Below the pieces are notes generated by a model that saw only the letters and a program-made list of their open reading frames with translations, was not told the origin of the DNA and did no database searches. A DNA stretch of 64,000 nt from Alkalihalobacillus sp. LMS6 (lineage in GTDB: Bacteria > Bacillota > Bacilli > Bacillales > Bacillaceae_D), in NCBI RefSeq assembly GCF_024362765.1, contig NZ_CP093302.1, forward strand, positions 1,332,001 through 1,396,000, written 5' to 3'. Made by a program: the position numbers and the translations under genes. Shown in pieces: positions 1 to 9,220 of the stretch (within the stretch, counting starts at the first letter, position 1; every line of letters begins with the position of its first letter).

Positions 1-689
1 ACTTAACCTTTGCTGCTCCTAAAGGTTCAACGATTGGCTTAGTTGGCGCAACGGGCTCTGGAAAATCGAGTATTATTCAATTGCTTATGCGCTTTTATGA
101 AAAGACAGCAGGTGAATTACTTATCGATGGGAAACCAATCGAAGACTATGATGTAAAAGAATTAAGGCAAAATGTAGGAATAGTTTTACAACAAACCTTT
201 TTATTTTCTTCGTCCATTCGCGATAATTTAGCTTATGGAAATCCAGAAGCTTCGATGGAAGAGATTATCGCAGCAGCTAAGCGTGCGGATGCCCATGAGT
301 TTATTGAACAATTACCTGAAGGGTACGATACGATTTTAGGCGAGCGAGGTCTTGGTTTATCTGGTGGACAAAAACAGCGTATCGCTATTGCCCGGGCAAT
401 GATTATGAATCCAAGTATTCTTATACTCGATGATTCAACAAGTGCAGTAGATATGCAGACTGAAGTGAAAATACAAAAAGCTATGCGAGAGATCATGCAA
501 GGGAGAACAACATTTATTATTGCCCATAGGATTTCTTCTGTAAAACATTGCGATCAAATTTTTGTTTTAGACGAAGGTGAAATTACTGAACGTGGGACTC
601 ACGAAGAACTACTTCAGGAAAAAGGCATTTATCGAAGAATTTACGATATCCAAAATCAAGATCAACAATACGTGCTTCAACAGGCTTAA
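1..689 (+). CDS. ABC exporter half-transporter, C-terminal part (5' end outside window)
   Basis: Only the nucleotide-binding domain is present. Reading in frame from base 3, the sequence opens inside the Walker A region (GATGSGKSS) and continues through a Q-loop, the signature LSGGQKQR, the Walker B ILILDDSTSAVD and the H-loop IIAHR. The lack of an upstream start and of any membrane segment is due to the window edge. The next ABC gene begins 14 bases after the stop, so the two form a pair, as in the YfiB/YfiC and YheI/YheH heterodimeric multidrug-type exporters. The canonical Walker B Glu is Asp here (LDDST), as is typical of the degenerate site of a heterodimer. The substrate cannot be inferred. 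Confidence 0.9.
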   Translation, partial: LTFAAPKGSTIGLVGATGSGKSSIIQLLMRFYEKTAGELLIDGKPIEDYDVKELRQNVGIVLQQTFLFSSSIRDNLAYGNPEASMEEIIAAAKRADAHEFIEQLPEGYDTILGERGLGLSGGQKQRIAIARAMIMNPSILILDDSTSAVDMQTEVKIQKAMREIMQGRTTFIIAHRISSVKHCDQIFVLDEGEITERGTHEELLQEKGIYRRIYDIQNQDQQYVLQQA

Positions 690-703
690 GGAAGTGATTG
701 TAA

Positions 704-2518
704 ATGGAAGAAGTTAAGAAAAAAACGAGGTTTCATTACCCTGTTGAACAAATTATTGAAAAGCCGTTCAACTGGAAACAAATGATGCGGTTATTTAATT
801 TCTTAAAACCTTATGCAAAAACGCTACTACCAAAGACAATCTTAATGATGCTTTTTGCTACAGCCGTTCGCTTGGCAGTTCCAATCTTTATTGGTGTCTT
901 TGCGGTCGGTCAGTTAGAACAAGGGGTTGCAACAACGCAAGATATGTTCATTTACGCAGCCATCGTCTTAGGGCTTTATGTAGTGTCCTACGTTGCGAAC
1001 TATTTTAGAATTCGCTGGATGAATCAACTAGGTCAGTACGTCATTTTTGATATACGAAAAAAGCTCTTTGATCATATTCAGCATTTATCGCATCGATTTT
1101 TTGATAAGCGATCAGCTGGTTCGATTCTCGTACGCGTCATTAATGACGTAAACTCTCTACAAGATTTGTTTACAAATGGTGTCATTAACCTTTTGATGGA
1201 TATCGTCATGTTATTAGGAATTGTGGCGATCTTGTTTTATTTAAGTCCAGAACTAGCAGTTGTCATTTTAATCATTTTACCAATCATGTTCTTTATTTCA
1301 ACGAAACTACGTAGAAAAATTCGTCGCGCTTGGCAGACGGTTCGCTTACGGCAATCAAGACTTAATTCTCATTTGAATGAGAGCATTCAAGGTGTTCGTG
1401 TAACCCAAGCCTATGCGCAAGAGCATGAAAATATGGACTTTTTTGATGATGTAAACACGCAAAATTATGAAAGCTGGCGGGAAGCGACAAAGCAAAATGC
1501 CATGTTCCGTCCTTTCGTAGAGATGGCAAGTGCGATTGGTGGCGCGATTCTCATATGGTATGGAGCATTTTTAATTCAAAGTGACTTTAGTAGCTTAACA
1601 TTAGGCGTCTTTGTTTCATTTGCTTTTTATATCGGCATGTTTTGGGAACCTATTTCAAGGTTAGGTCAAGTCTACAACCAATTGCTAGTAGGAATGGCAT
1701 CGAGCGAAAGAATTTTTGAATTCTTAGATGAAAAACCGAATGTTGAAAGCAAGGAAGATGCCAAACCACTTACCGATGTAAAAGGAAAAATGGTTTTTGA
1801 GAATGTGGAATTCTCTTATGATGATAAAAGAATGGCGTTAAAAGGCATTAACTTAACATTTGAAGCTGGTACAACCGTGGCGCTTGTTGGTCATACTGGT
1901 TCAGGAAAATCAACGATCGTTAATTTAATGAGTCGTTTTTATGATCCGACGAAAGGAAATGTGTTTCTTGATGATGTCAACTTAAAAGATATTAAGTTAG
2001 ACGACTTACGAAGCCATGTAAGCTATGTCCTTCAAGATACGTTTATTTTTGCCGGGACCATTATGGAAAATATTCGCTTCGGAAACCCTCGAGCGACGGA
2101 TGAACAAGTTATCCATGCTGCAAAAGCGATCGGCGCCCATACCTTTATTGATAAGCTTGAAAAAGGCTATGAGACAGAGGTAGAAGAACAAGGAAATGTA
2201 TTATCTGTTGGAGAAAGGCAGCTACTCTCTTTTGCCCGTGCGTTACTAGCTGACCCGAAAATTTTAATACTTGATGAAGCAACAGCGAGCATTGATACGG
2301 AAACAGAGTTGAAAATTCAAGACGGACTAAAGACGTTACTAGCTGGTCGTACAGCAATTATGATTGCACACAGATTGTCTACAATTCGCGATTCTGATAA
2401 CATCATTGTACTTGAACAAGGAAACGTAATGGAGCAAGGAACGCATACTCATTTAATGACAGAAAAAGGAATTTACTACAATCTTGTAAAATCACAATAT
2501 GCAGCCATTAAAGAGTAA
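704..2518 (+). CDS. ABC exporter half-transporter (permease fused to ATPase)
   Basis: A full-length 604-residue type-IV ABC exporter subunit. The N-terminal half (about residues 25-320) holds six hydrophobic segments. The C-terminal half carries Walker A GHTGSGKST, signature-like LSVGERQL, Walker B ILILDEATASID and the switch His in IAHRLS. The consensus Glu follows the Walker B Asp, so this subunit probably supplies the hydrolytic site while the upstream partner has Asp there. Length and tandem order resemble B. subtilis YfiC, and YheH is an alternative. A rho-independent terminator follows directly. The transported compound is not evident from the sequence. Confidence 0.9.
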   Translation: MEEVKKKTRFHYPVEQIIEKPFNWKQMMRLFNFLKPYAKTLLPKTILMMLFATAVRLAVPIFIGVFAVGQLEQGVATTQDMFIYAAIVLGLYVVSYVANYFRIRWMNQLGQYVIFDIRKKLFDHIQHLSHRFFDKRSAGSILVRVINDVNSLQDLFTNGVINLLMDIVMLLGIVAILFYLSPELAVVILIILPIMFFISTKLRRKIRRAWQTVRLRQSRLNSHLNESIQGVRVTQAYAQEHENMDFFDDVNTQNYESWREATKQNAMFRPFVEMASAIGGAILIWYGAFLIQSDFSSLTLGVFVSFAFYIGMFWEPISRLGQVYNQLLVGMASSERIFEFLDEKPNVESKEDAKPLTDVKGKMVFENVEFSYDDKRMALKGINLTFEAGTTVALVGHTGSGKSTIVNLMSRFYDPTKGNVFLDDVNLKDIKLDDLRSHVSYVLQDTFIFAGTIMENIRFGNPRATDEQVIHAAKAIGAHTFIDKLEKGYETEVEEQGNVLSVGERQLLSFARALLADPKILILDEATASIDTETELKIQDGLKTLLAGRTAIMIAHRLSTIRDSDNIIVLEQGNVMEQGTHTHLMTEKGIYYNLVKSQYAAIKE

Positions 2519-2531
2519 TCCGATGGTTAAT

Positions 2532-2567
2532 AAAATCTCCATGATACTCTGTATCGATGGAGATTTT
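2532..2567 (+). terminator. Intrinsic terminator of the ABC pair
   Basis: The inverted repeat AAAATCTCCAT / ATGGAGATTTT with a 14-base loop is followed by a T-run, 13 bases after the second ABC gene. Confidence 0.85.
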
Positions 2568-2653
2568 TCTCGTGAGAGACCTTTATGTAGAACATAGGGG
2601 CAATACTTTTAGTGGATGAATAAGAAAAGAGCCGGAAGTTGCACTTGAATTGA

Positions 2654-2681
2654 TTGACTTTTTAGTTAAATGGGGTAAAAT
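2654..2681 (+). promoter_or_regulatory. Probable sigma-A promoter of the aminotransferase gene
   Basis: TTGACT and TAAAAT are separated by 16 bases, and the start codon lies about 47 bases downstream of the -10. Confidence 0.6.
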
Positions 2682-2728
2682 AGAAGCACTCTTTTATAAA
2701 AAATAGATATAGAATCGAGGGAGTAGAG

Positions 2729-3937
2729 ATGAAATACGCATTTGCAAAAAGGGTTCGACATTTACAGTCGTCAGTGGTACGAGATATCTTAAAGATCGTT
2801 AATCAAGGAAACGTAATCTCTTTTGCAGGTGGTCTTCCAGATGACGGTTTATTTCCAACCGAAGCCATTAAGGATGCGTTTACGAGCGCTTTTGAAAAAG
2901 GAAACAAAGCATTCCAGTATGGAGAAACGGAAGGCTATCGGCCGCTTCGAGAGGTGATTTTGGAGCGAATGGGTCACAAAGGCATTCAAGGATACGATGC
3001 CGATAATGTTTTGCTTACAACGGGATCTCAACAGGCAATTGATTTATTAGCCCGGATCATGATTAGCCCAGGCGATGTCTTATTAACAGAAGAACCGACT
3101 TATTTGGCTGCCCTTCAAGTTTTTCAATCCTATGAAGCACAAATCATTCCTGTTAAATGTGATGAAAATGGAATGATTATGGATGACCTTAAAGAGAAAA
3201 TTAAACAATATCACCCGAAGATGCTTTATGTTGTGCCGACGTTCTCAAACCCTTCAGGGAGAGTATGGAGCTTAGAGAGAAGAAAAGAACTTATACGGAT
3301 TGTGAAAAAACAGAATGTTCTAGTATTTGAAGACGACCCTTATGGGGATATTCAATTTACGAATGAATCGTATACACCGATTGCGGCCTTAGACAATGGT
3401 TCGCACGTGCTTTATACGAGCACGTTTTCAAAGACAGCAGTTCCGGCTCTCCGAACAGGATGGATTGTAGGCCCGTATCAAATTATTCGAATGATGGCGC
3501 AAGCAAAACAAGCGAATGATTTACACTCAAATTCTCTAGCTCATCAAGCGCTGTATGAGCTGTGTAAGAATTTTGATCTAGACGCCCATATTAAGACGAT
3601 TAGCAGCGTATACGGGGGACGAAAAGATGTAATGGTCCATCATTTGCAAAAAGCACAGCAGGAAGGATTAATAAAGTTTGTCGAGCCTAAAGGCGGGATG
3701 TTCTTATGGCTAGAGTTACAAGAACAAGTAAACGCTGAAGCGCTGCTCCCCCGTGCTGTGGAAAAAGGGATGGCGTATGTGCCTGGAGCACCTTTTTATG
3801 CTGAGGCACCGAAATCAAATACGTTACGCTTAAATTTTACACATGCTACAGATGATCAGATCAAAATAGGAATGGATATTCTTATTCGTATGCTTGAAGA
3901 AGTGGATGTCGAGCGTGCACAATTAAAAAGTTTATAA
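2729..3937 (+). CDS. PLP-dependent aminotransferase, class I/II (2-aminoadipate/MocR-catalytic type)
   Basis: The 402-residue protein has the fold-type I aminotransferase layout: an N-terminal ISFAGGLPD segment, cofactor contacts near TTGSQQAID, Asn-Pro in TFSNPSGR, Asp-Tyr in FEDDPYGDI, the Schiff-base lysine in STFSKTAVPALRTGW, and a C-terminal Arg in LRLNF. It resembles stand-alone relatives of MocR regulators and 2-aminoadipate or aromatic/branched-chain aminotransferases, but no helix-turn-helix domain is attached. It is monocistronic, with its own promoter and a terminator shared with htpX. The exact amino-donor specificity is unknown; branched-chain or aromatic substrates are possible. 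Confidence 0.85.
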   Translation: MKYAFAKRVRHLQSSVVRDILKIVNQGNVISFAGGLPDDGLFPTEAIKDAFTSAFEKGNKAFQYGETEGYRPLREVILERMGHKGIQGYDADNVLLTTGSQQAIDLLARIMISPGDVLLTEEPTYLAALQVFQSYEAQIIPVKCDENGMIMDDLKEKIKQYHPKMLYVVPTFSNPSGRVWSLERRKELIRIVKKQNVLVFEDDPYGDIQFTNESYTPIAALDNGSHVLYTSTFSKTAVPALRTGWIVGPYQIIRMMAQAKQANDLHSNSLAHQALYELCKNFDLDAHIKTISSVYGGRKDVMVHHLQKAQQEGLIKFVEPKGGMFLWLELQEQVNAEALLPRAVEKGMAYVPGAPFYAEAPKSNTLRLNFTHATDDQIKIGMDILIRMLEEVDVERAQLKSL

Positions 3938-3941
3938 AAAA

Positions 3942-3994
3942 ATGCTCCCTAGGATAGGTAGATTAAGAACAATCAGGCTATCACAAGGGAGCAT
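3942..3994. terminator. Bidirectional terminator between aminotransferase and htpX
   Basis: ATGCTCCCT and AGGGAGCAT form a perfect 9-bp stem between two convergent genes, flanked by A-rich and T-rich sequence on the two sides. Confidence 0.75.
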
Positions 3995-3996
3995 CT

Positions 3997-4872
3997 TTAC
4001 ATTTGTCTCAGCCGACTAATACGCTCTTCAGCTGGCGGGTGAGTGGAAAATAAGTTTGCTGCTTTCTTTTTTAGTGGGTCAGCAAAGTATAGGGATGCTG
4101 TTGAAGTTGAAGCTTCTTCCACTGGTGTATCGGTGTCGGTAATCGCTTCTAAAGCTTTTGCAAGTGCTTCAGGATTTCGAGTAAGCTCCACTGCACTAGC
4201 GTCGGCTAAATATTCGCGATTACGGGAAATAGCAAGCTGCATGACGAGCGCAATAATTGGTGCCAATAAAATAAGGACAAGCGCAATAATCATAATAAGC
4301 GGATTTTTATTATTGTTGTTTCGGCCTCCAGAAAAAATGAAAAAGCGCATTCCTAAGTCACTTAATATTGCTATGGCAGAAACGAGTGCTACTGCGATAG
4401 TGGAAAGTCGAATATCATAGTTACGTACATGGGCAACTTCATGTGCTAAAACGCCTTCAACTTCCTCTCGATTAAGCCTGTTCATTAATCCCGTGGTTAC
4501 TGCGACAGCTCCGGACTTTGGAGAGATCCCAGTTGCAAAAGCATTAGGACTTGGGTCATCAATGATGAACACACGTGGCATTGGAATACGAGCTGCTATG
4601 GAAAGGCCTTCCACTGTGTGCCACAGAAAAGCTTGATCTTTTGAAGACGTGATTTCACGAGCGTGGTTCATTCGCATTACAACATTCGTGCTTGTAGAAA
4701 TCATAAATATGGAATATACCGTTGCAATGATGGCAGCAAATACAGCACCACTTATAAAATCACCTGCACGAACGTACGTAATTGCCGAGCCAATTCCAAG
4801 TACGATAACAATGAATAAAACGACTAAAAATACTGTATTCCGTTTGTTTCGAGCAATTTGAGAGTAAAACAA
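3997..4872 (-). CDS. htpX: Membrane zinc metalloprotease HtpX (M48B)
   Basis: A 291-residue membrane protease that degrades damaged membrane proteins. Two hydrophobic segments lie near residues 13-55, the zinc motif HEVAH is at 144-148, the third-ligand Glu is in SRNREYLADA (about 220), and further hydrophobic segments fall at about 155-215. The start is TTG with SD AAGGGGG upstream. It lies 15 bases after lemA in the same direction, an arrangement common in bacteria, so the two are probably cotranscribed and work in envelope quality control. Confidence 0.95.
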   Translation of the reverse strand: MFYSQIARNKRNTVFLVVLFIVIVLGIGSAITYVRAGDFISGAVFAAIIATVYSIFMISTSTNVVMRMNHAREITSSKDQAFLWHTVEGLSIAARIPMPRVFIIDDPSPNAFATGISPKSGAVAVTTGLMNRLNREEVEGVLAHEVAHVRNYDIRLSTIAVALVSAIAILSDLGMRFFIFSGGRNNNNKNPLIMIIALVLILLAPIIALVMQLAISRNREYLADASAVELTRNPEALAKALEAITDTDTPVEEASTSTASLYFADPLKKKAANLFSTHPPAEERISRLRQM

Positions 4873-4887
4873 TCGCTTATTCCCCCT

Positions 4888-5439
4888 TTAAAAACGAACT
4901 TGAACAGGCTCTTTTTCCTCATCAGGGATATCAAGCATGTCATTTCTTGTAAAGGAGTGAATCGACGCGATGATATTCTGCGGAAAGGATTCAATCTTTG
5001 TGTTATAGCGCATGACCATAGAATTGTATGCCTGTCTTGCGTAGGCAATTTTGTTTTCCGTGCCACTTAACTCTTCTTGTAAATGCAAGAAAATTTCGTT
5101 CGCTTTTAATTCTGGGTAAGATTCACTAAGTGCAAAAAGTTGACGTAATAGACCGTTTAATTCTGCATCTTCTTCAATCCGTTCATTTCGACTAGCGTTA
5201 GGCTCTGCTATTTTGTTTCGTTTTTCAATAACTTGCGTAAGTGTTTCTTGTTCGTGTTTTGCATAACCTTTTACCGTTTCCACTAAGTTTGGAATTAAAT
5301 CATAGCGGCGTTTTAACTGCACATCAATTTGAGCCCAGGACTCTTCAACCCAATTGCGGTGTTTCACAAGTGAATTGTAACTAACGATCCACACAAGTGC
5401 AATTATCGCTACGATGCCAATAAGTATAATGATCGTCAC
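4888..5439 (-). CDS. lemA: LemA family membrane protein
   Basis: A 183-residue protein with one N-terminal membrane anchor (about residues 3-22). A cytoplasmic helical LemA domain follows, with the family signature RYDLIPNLVETVKGYA and the C-terminal YNTKIESFPQN segment. The start is GTG preceded by AGGAGGT. It is the first gene of a lemA-htpX unit. LemA proteins are often next to HtpX-type proteases; the molecular function is not established. Confidence 0.93.
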   Translation of the reverse strand: MTIIILIGIVAIIALVWIVSYNSLVKHRNWVEESWAQIDVQLKRRYDLIPNLVETVKGYAKHEQETLTQVIEKRNKIAEPNASRNERIEEDAELNGLLRQLFALSESYPELKANEIFLHLQEELSGTENKIAYARQAYNSMVMRYNTKIESFPQNIIASIHSFTRNDMLDIPDEEKEPVQVRF

Positions 5440-5587
5440 GCTCGTACCTCCTATTATCCGTTTCTTCCTTTACGTAAGTGTATACGAATAGGTTTCTTCA
5501 CTTCTAAAAAAATACTATCACAAAATAAAGGAAACAAAAAGAAAAGGCATGAGTCAATCATTTTGCCATAGAGTAAAGAGAAATGAT

Positions 5588-5616
5588 TTGACTTCCATAA
5601 AAGAGTGCGTTAGGAT
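5588..5616 (+). promoter_or_regulatory. Sigma-A promoter of the acyl-CoA/biotin-carboxylase operon
   Basis: TTGACT and TAGGAT are separated by exactly 17 bases, about 90 bases before the acyl-CoA dehydrogenase start. A cre box begins two bases after the -10. Confidence 0.75.
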
Positions 5617-5618
5617 TT

Positions 5619-5632
5619 TGATAGCGCTTACA
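5619..5632 (+). promoter_or_regulatory. CcpA catabolite-responsive element (cre)
   Basis: TGATAGCGCTTACA matches the cre consensus TGWNANCGNTNWCA at every position. It covers the expected transcription start just downstream of the -10, where CcpA-HPr(Ser-P) binding would repress. This predicts carbon catabolite repression of the whole operon below. Confidence 0.82.
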
Positions 5633-5702
5633 TTTGAAAGCATCTGATTGCCGAGATTCTGAACGACCGCTCACTATTAAGAACGTAGAGGAGATCACAC
5701 AC

Positions 5703-6845
5703 ATGACATTAACAAAAGATCAACTTATGATTCGTGACATGGTAAGACAATTTGCTCGAAAAGAAATTGCTCCATTAGCTATTCAGCTTGATAAAGAATC
5801 ACGTTTTGCAAATGATATTTTCAAAAAGTTAGGTGAATTAGGTGTTTTAGGTATTCCTTTCCCGGAAGAGTATGGCGGTTCAGGCGGTGATACAGTTTCG
5901 TATGCATTAGCAGTTGAAGAAATTGGGTATGCGTGCGGAGGAACAGGATTAAGCTACGCCGCAGCTGTTTCTCTTGGGGCAAGCCCGATTTATTATTATG
6001 GAACAGAAGAACAAAAAAAAGCTCATCTTACACCTTTAGCATCTGGGCAATCGCTAGGAGCGTTTGGTTTAACAGAGCCTAATGCAGGTTCGGATGCAGG
6101 AGGAACACAAACGAAAGCACGCTTAGAAGGTGACGAATACATCATCAATGGAGAAAAGTGCTGGATAACAAATGCGGAATATTCGCGAACGGTGATTGTC
6201 ACAGCCGTAGTCGGTCAAAAAGAAAATGGGAAAAAAATGATCTCTGCGTTTATTGTGCCAACGGATTCACCAGGATTTAAAATTTCATCCAATTACGACA
6301 AGATGGGTGTGCGCGCTTCGAATACGTGCGAGCTTGTTTTAGAGGATGTTCGAGTGCCAAAAGAGAACTTATTAGGAGACCCGGAAAAGGGCTTTAGTCA
6401 ATTTCTTTATACGCTTGATGGGGGACGAATTTCGATAGCCGCTCTTGCAGTAGGCATTGCACAAGCAGCATTTGACCGCGCGTTAGCCTATTCTAAAGAA
6501 CGAAAGCAGTTCGGGAAGTCAATTAGTTCGTTTCAAGCCATTCAATTTAAGCTCGCTGATATGGCGATGGAAATTGAACTTGCAAGGAATATGGTGCATA
6601 CAGCGGCAAAGCTAAAAGATAGTGGTAAGCCGTTTGGGAAAGAAGCGGCTTATGCAAAACTTTTTGCTTCAGAAATGGCTACACGCACATGTAATGAAGC
6701 GATACAAATTCATGGTGGTTATGGCTATATGCGCGAGTATGAAGTCGAGCGGATGTTGCGAGATGCTAAATTACTTGAAATTGGAGAAGGCACGTCAGAA
6801 ATCCAACGCCTCGTCATTGCTAGACACTTAGGCCTAGGCAAATAA
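5703..6845 (+). CDS. Acyl-CoA dehydrogenase (short/branched-chain type, YngJ-like)
   Basis: A 380-residue FAD enzyme that oxidises acyl-CoA to 2-enoyl-CoA. Visible features are the FAD-binding [10 protein letters not shown] (about 123-132), WITNAEYS, the RKQFGK loop, [12 protein letters not shown] (about 335-346), and the catalytic Glu in [11 protein letters not shown] (residue 362). Glu at this canonical position fits short-chain or 2-methyl-branched acyl-CoA dehydrogenases; isovaleryl-CoA dehydrogenases use a Glu elsewhere. I chose the ATG at 5703 because GTAGAGGAG lies just upstream and an earlier in-frame ATG has no SD. It heads a five-gene operon with cre control. Confidence 0.92.
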   Translation: MTLTKDQLMIRDMVRQFARKEIAPLAIQLDKESRFANDIFKKLGELGVLGIPFPEEYGGSGGDTVSYALAVEEIGYACGGTGLSYAAAVSLGASPIYYYGTEEQKKAHLTPLASGQSLGAFGLTEPNAGSDAGGTQTKARLEGDEYIINGEKCWITNAEYSRTVIVTAVVGQKENGKKMISAFIVPTDSPGFKISSNYDKMGVRASNTCELVLEDVRVPKENLLGDPEKGFSQFLYTLDGGRISIAALAVGIAQAAFDRALAYSKERKQFGKSISSFQAIQFKLADMAMEIELARNMVHTAAKLKDSGKPFGKEAAYAKLFASEMATRTCNEAIQIHGGYGYMREYEVERMLRDAKLLEIGEGTSEIQRLVIARHLGLGK

Positions 6846-6861
6846 AGGAGGGGAGAGCGGT

Positions 6862-8229
6862 TTGATTACATCTATTTTAATCGCTAACCGAGGTGAAATT
6901 GCATCTCGTATTATCCGAACGTGTAAAAAGATGGGCATTCGCACAGTTGCAATTTATTCAGAAGCCGACGAACAGGCACAGCACACAAAATTAGCGGACG
7001 AAGCCTATTACGTTGGTAAATCAAACGTTCAGGAAAGTTATTTAAATCAAAACCGTATTTTAACTATTGCAACAGAAGCAAAAGTGGACGCGATTCACCC
7101 TGGCTATGGATTATTATCCGAGCAAGCTTCCTTTGCAACGAATTGTCGAGATCATGGCTTTATTTTTATCGGACCGGACGCTAAAGCGATTTCTTTAATG
7201 GGTGATAAATTACAAGCACGAAAAACAATGATTGCTGCTGGAGTCCCTGTTATTCCAGGTACGGATGCGGTCGAAAATATTGAAGATACACTTAAAGAGG
7301 CAAACAAAATTGGTTATCCAGTTATGTTGAAGGCGGCTTCCGGAGGTGGAGGGATCGGCATAACGATTTGCCGAAATGATCAAGATTGTGAGAAGGCATT
7401 TGAAAAAAATAAGAAGCAGGCTTCAATGTTTTTTGGAGATGGTTCACTCTATGTGGAGAAATATATTGTCAACCCAAGGCATATTGAGCTGCAATTGCTA
7501 GCAGACGAGGCGGGAAATATTCTTGTCTTTGGAGAAAGGGAATGCTCGATACAGCGACGCCATCAAAAAATTATTGAAGAAGCACCATCACCTTTTTTAA
7601 CTGAAACCGTTAGAGAAGCGATGACCGAAATGGCAATTCTAGCAGGAAAAGCGATTCAATATAAAAATGCAGGTACGATTGAGTGCTTAGTTGATGAAGA
7701 CGGAATGTTCTATTTTTTAGAAATGAATACGCGACTTCAAGTGGAGCACCCGGTAACGGAAGAAATCTTCAACATTGATCTCGTTGAGTGGCAAATTCGA
7801 ATCGCATCTGGAGAAACATTGCCTTGGAAGCAAGAAGATATCCATTTTTCGGGCCACGCAATCGAAGCAAGAATCTATGCGGAAGACCCTATTCGCTTTT
7901 TTCCATCACCTGGGACTATCCAAGAATTGTCATTGCCGACTGCGGAACATATTCGCCATGAGTGCCCAATAGAAGCTGGTAGTGTTGTTAGTCATTTTTA
8001 TGACCCAATGATTGCGAAATTGATTGTGGTTGGCCGTGATCGAGAAGAAGCCATTCGTCGTCTAGGCGAGGCAATTCATTCGTATTCGCTCACAGGAATT
8101 AAAACGAATATCCCGACTATTAAAGCGATCGTAGGTCACCAAGTTTTTCAAGCTGGAGAAGCAACTACTGCTTTTATGGAGCAGCATCACGACGAGTTAA
8201 CAAAACGAATTCAGGAGGTTCTATCATGA
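6862..8229 (+). CDS. Biotin carboxylase subunit of an acyl-CoA carboxylase (YngH-like)
   Basis: The 455-residue ATP-grasp enzyme carboxylates the biotin of the downstream carrier. Seen are the N-terminal ANRGEIA, the Gly-rich ATP loop AASGGGGIG, the catalytic region ECSIQRRHQK and the signature MNTRLQVEHPVTE. The start is TTG after AGGAGGGGAG. The stop overlaps the start of the BCCP gene (ATGA), so translation is coupled. The split carboxylase/carrier arrangement and neighbours match B. subtilis yngH-yngHB, thought to act on 3-methylcrotonyl-CoA or a related acyl-CoA, rather than accC of fatty-acid synthesis. Confidence 0.93.
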   Translation: MITSILIANRGEIASRIIRTCKKMGIRTVAIYSEADEQAQHTKLADEAYYVGKSNVQESYLNQNRILTIATEAKVDAIHPGYGLLSEQASFATNCRDHGFIFIGPDAKAISLMGDKLQARKTMIAAGVPVIPGTDAVENIEDTLKEANKIGYPVMLKAASGGGGIGITICRNDQDCEKAFEKNKKQASMFFGDGSLYVEKYIVNPRHIELQLLADEAGNILVFGERECSIQRRHQKIIEEAPSPFLTETVREAMTEMAILAGKAIQYKNAGTIECLVDEDGMFYFLEMNTRLQVEHPVTEEIFNIDLVEWQIRIASGETLPWKQEDIHFSGHAIEARIYAEDPIRFFPSPGTIQELSLPTAEHIRHECPIEAGSVVSHFYDPMIAKLIVVGRDREEAIRRLGEAIHSYSLTGIKTNIPTIKAIVGHQVFQAGEATTAFMEQHHDELTKRIQEVLS

Positions 8230-8438
8230 GTTATATTCAAGCATCAATGGCAGGGAATGTGTGGAAAATAGTGGTAGCAGTAGGCGATAAAATTGAAAAA
8301 GGACAAGAGGTTGCGATTTTAGAATCCATGAAGATGGAAATTCCGATTGAAGCTGAAGTTGAAGGAACCGTAAAAGCGATCGTTAAGCCTGAAGGAGAAT
8401 TTGTAAACGAAGGGGATCATTTAATTGAACTTGACTAG
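8226..8438 (+). CDS. Biotin/lipoyl carrier protein (BCCP, YngHB-like)
   Basis: This 70-residue protein is essentially one biotinyl domain. It carries the biotinylation motif ESMKMEIP, with the acceptor Lys at residue 36 in the expected central hairpin. There is no Pro/Ala-rich linker, unlike AccB. It starts inside the stop of the biotin carboxylase gene and overlaps the next gene by 14 bases, so the three are translationally coupled. It shuttles carboxybiotin between the carboxylase and the carboxyltransferase at 9221. Confidence 0.95.
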   Translation: MSYIQASMAGNVWKIVVAVGDKIEKGQEVAILESMKMEIPIEAEVEGTVKAIVKPEGEFVNEGDHLIELD

Positions 8439-9210
8439 TGAACTGATTTCAAAAGAAGGTACACAAGTTGTAACGCTAACGCTGAATCGACCACAGGCTG
8501 CGAATGCTTTGTCGACACAACTATTAAAAGAACTTAAGGCTCATATGGAGAAACTTCAAAATGACAAAGATGTAAGAGTCATTATTTTGACTTCTGCTGG
8601 GGAAAAAGCTTTTTGCGCAGGGGCAGACTTAAAAGAGCGAATAACGATGAATGAAGAAGAGGTGAAGGAAGCGGTTCGTTTAATAGGCGAGACGATCCAT
8701 GAAGTATCTAAGCTTCCTCAACCTGTTATATGCGCAGCTAACGGATTAGCACTAGGTGGAGGTCTTGAACTTGCGTTAGCAAGTGACTTGCGAGTCTTTT
8801 CTGAAGACGCGCTTTATGGGCTAACCGAAACATCACTTGCTATTATTCCTGGTGCAGGAGGCACACAGCGATTACCGAGCATTGTCGGTGTAGGAAAAGC
8901 GAAAGAGTTAATTTTCACAGCGCAACGAATTACTGGGAAAGAAGCGCAAGCCATTGGCTTATGTGAATATGCAGTACCATTTGAAGAGGTTGAAAATAAA
9001 GCAAATGAACTGGCAGCTCAAATTGCCAATAATGGCCCAATTGCGATTCAGGCAGCTAAACATGCGATTGATTCAGGAACACACCTTTCGATTGAGGAAG
9101 GGTTAAAAATCGAAAACGACGCCTATCAGAAAACAATACGCACAGATGATCGAATGGAAGGTTTGAAGGCTTTTAAAGAAAAAAGAAAACCCGACTACCA
9201 AGGGCGCTAG
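8425..9210 (+). CDS. Enoyl-CoA hydratase/isomerase (YngF-like, probable methylglutaconyl-CoA hydratase)
   Basis: A 261-residue crotonase. It has the CoA/oxyanion segments AFCAGADLKER (about 63-73) and ANGLALGGGLELALASD (about 106-122), and the catalytic-loop region IPGAGGTQRLP (about 141-151) typical of hydratases. The TTG start at 8425 has AAGGGG eight bases before it and lies inside the BCCP gene. In the leucine pathway this step hydrates 3-methylglutaconyl-CoA to HMG-CoA; by context this is likely, but a general enoyl-CoA hydratase role cannot be excluded. Confidence 0.88.
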   Translation: MNLTSELISKEGTQVVTLTLNRPQAANALSTQLLKELKAHMEKLQNDKDVRVIILTSAGEKAFCAGADLKERITMNEEEVKEAVRLIGETIHEVSKLPQPVICAANGLALGGGLELALASDLRVFSEDALYGLTETSLAIIPGAGGTQRLPSIVGVGKAKELIFTAQRITGKEAQAIGLCEYAVPFEEVENKANELAAQIANNGPIAIQAAKHAIDSGTHLSIEEGLKIENDAYQKTIRTDDRMEGLKAFKEKRKPDYQGR

Positions 9211-9220
9211 AGGTGAAACG

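Noticed and set aside
4043-4420. 125-codon plus-strand frame inside htpX
   Set aside because: It is antisense to a well-conserved protease gene and has no SD.
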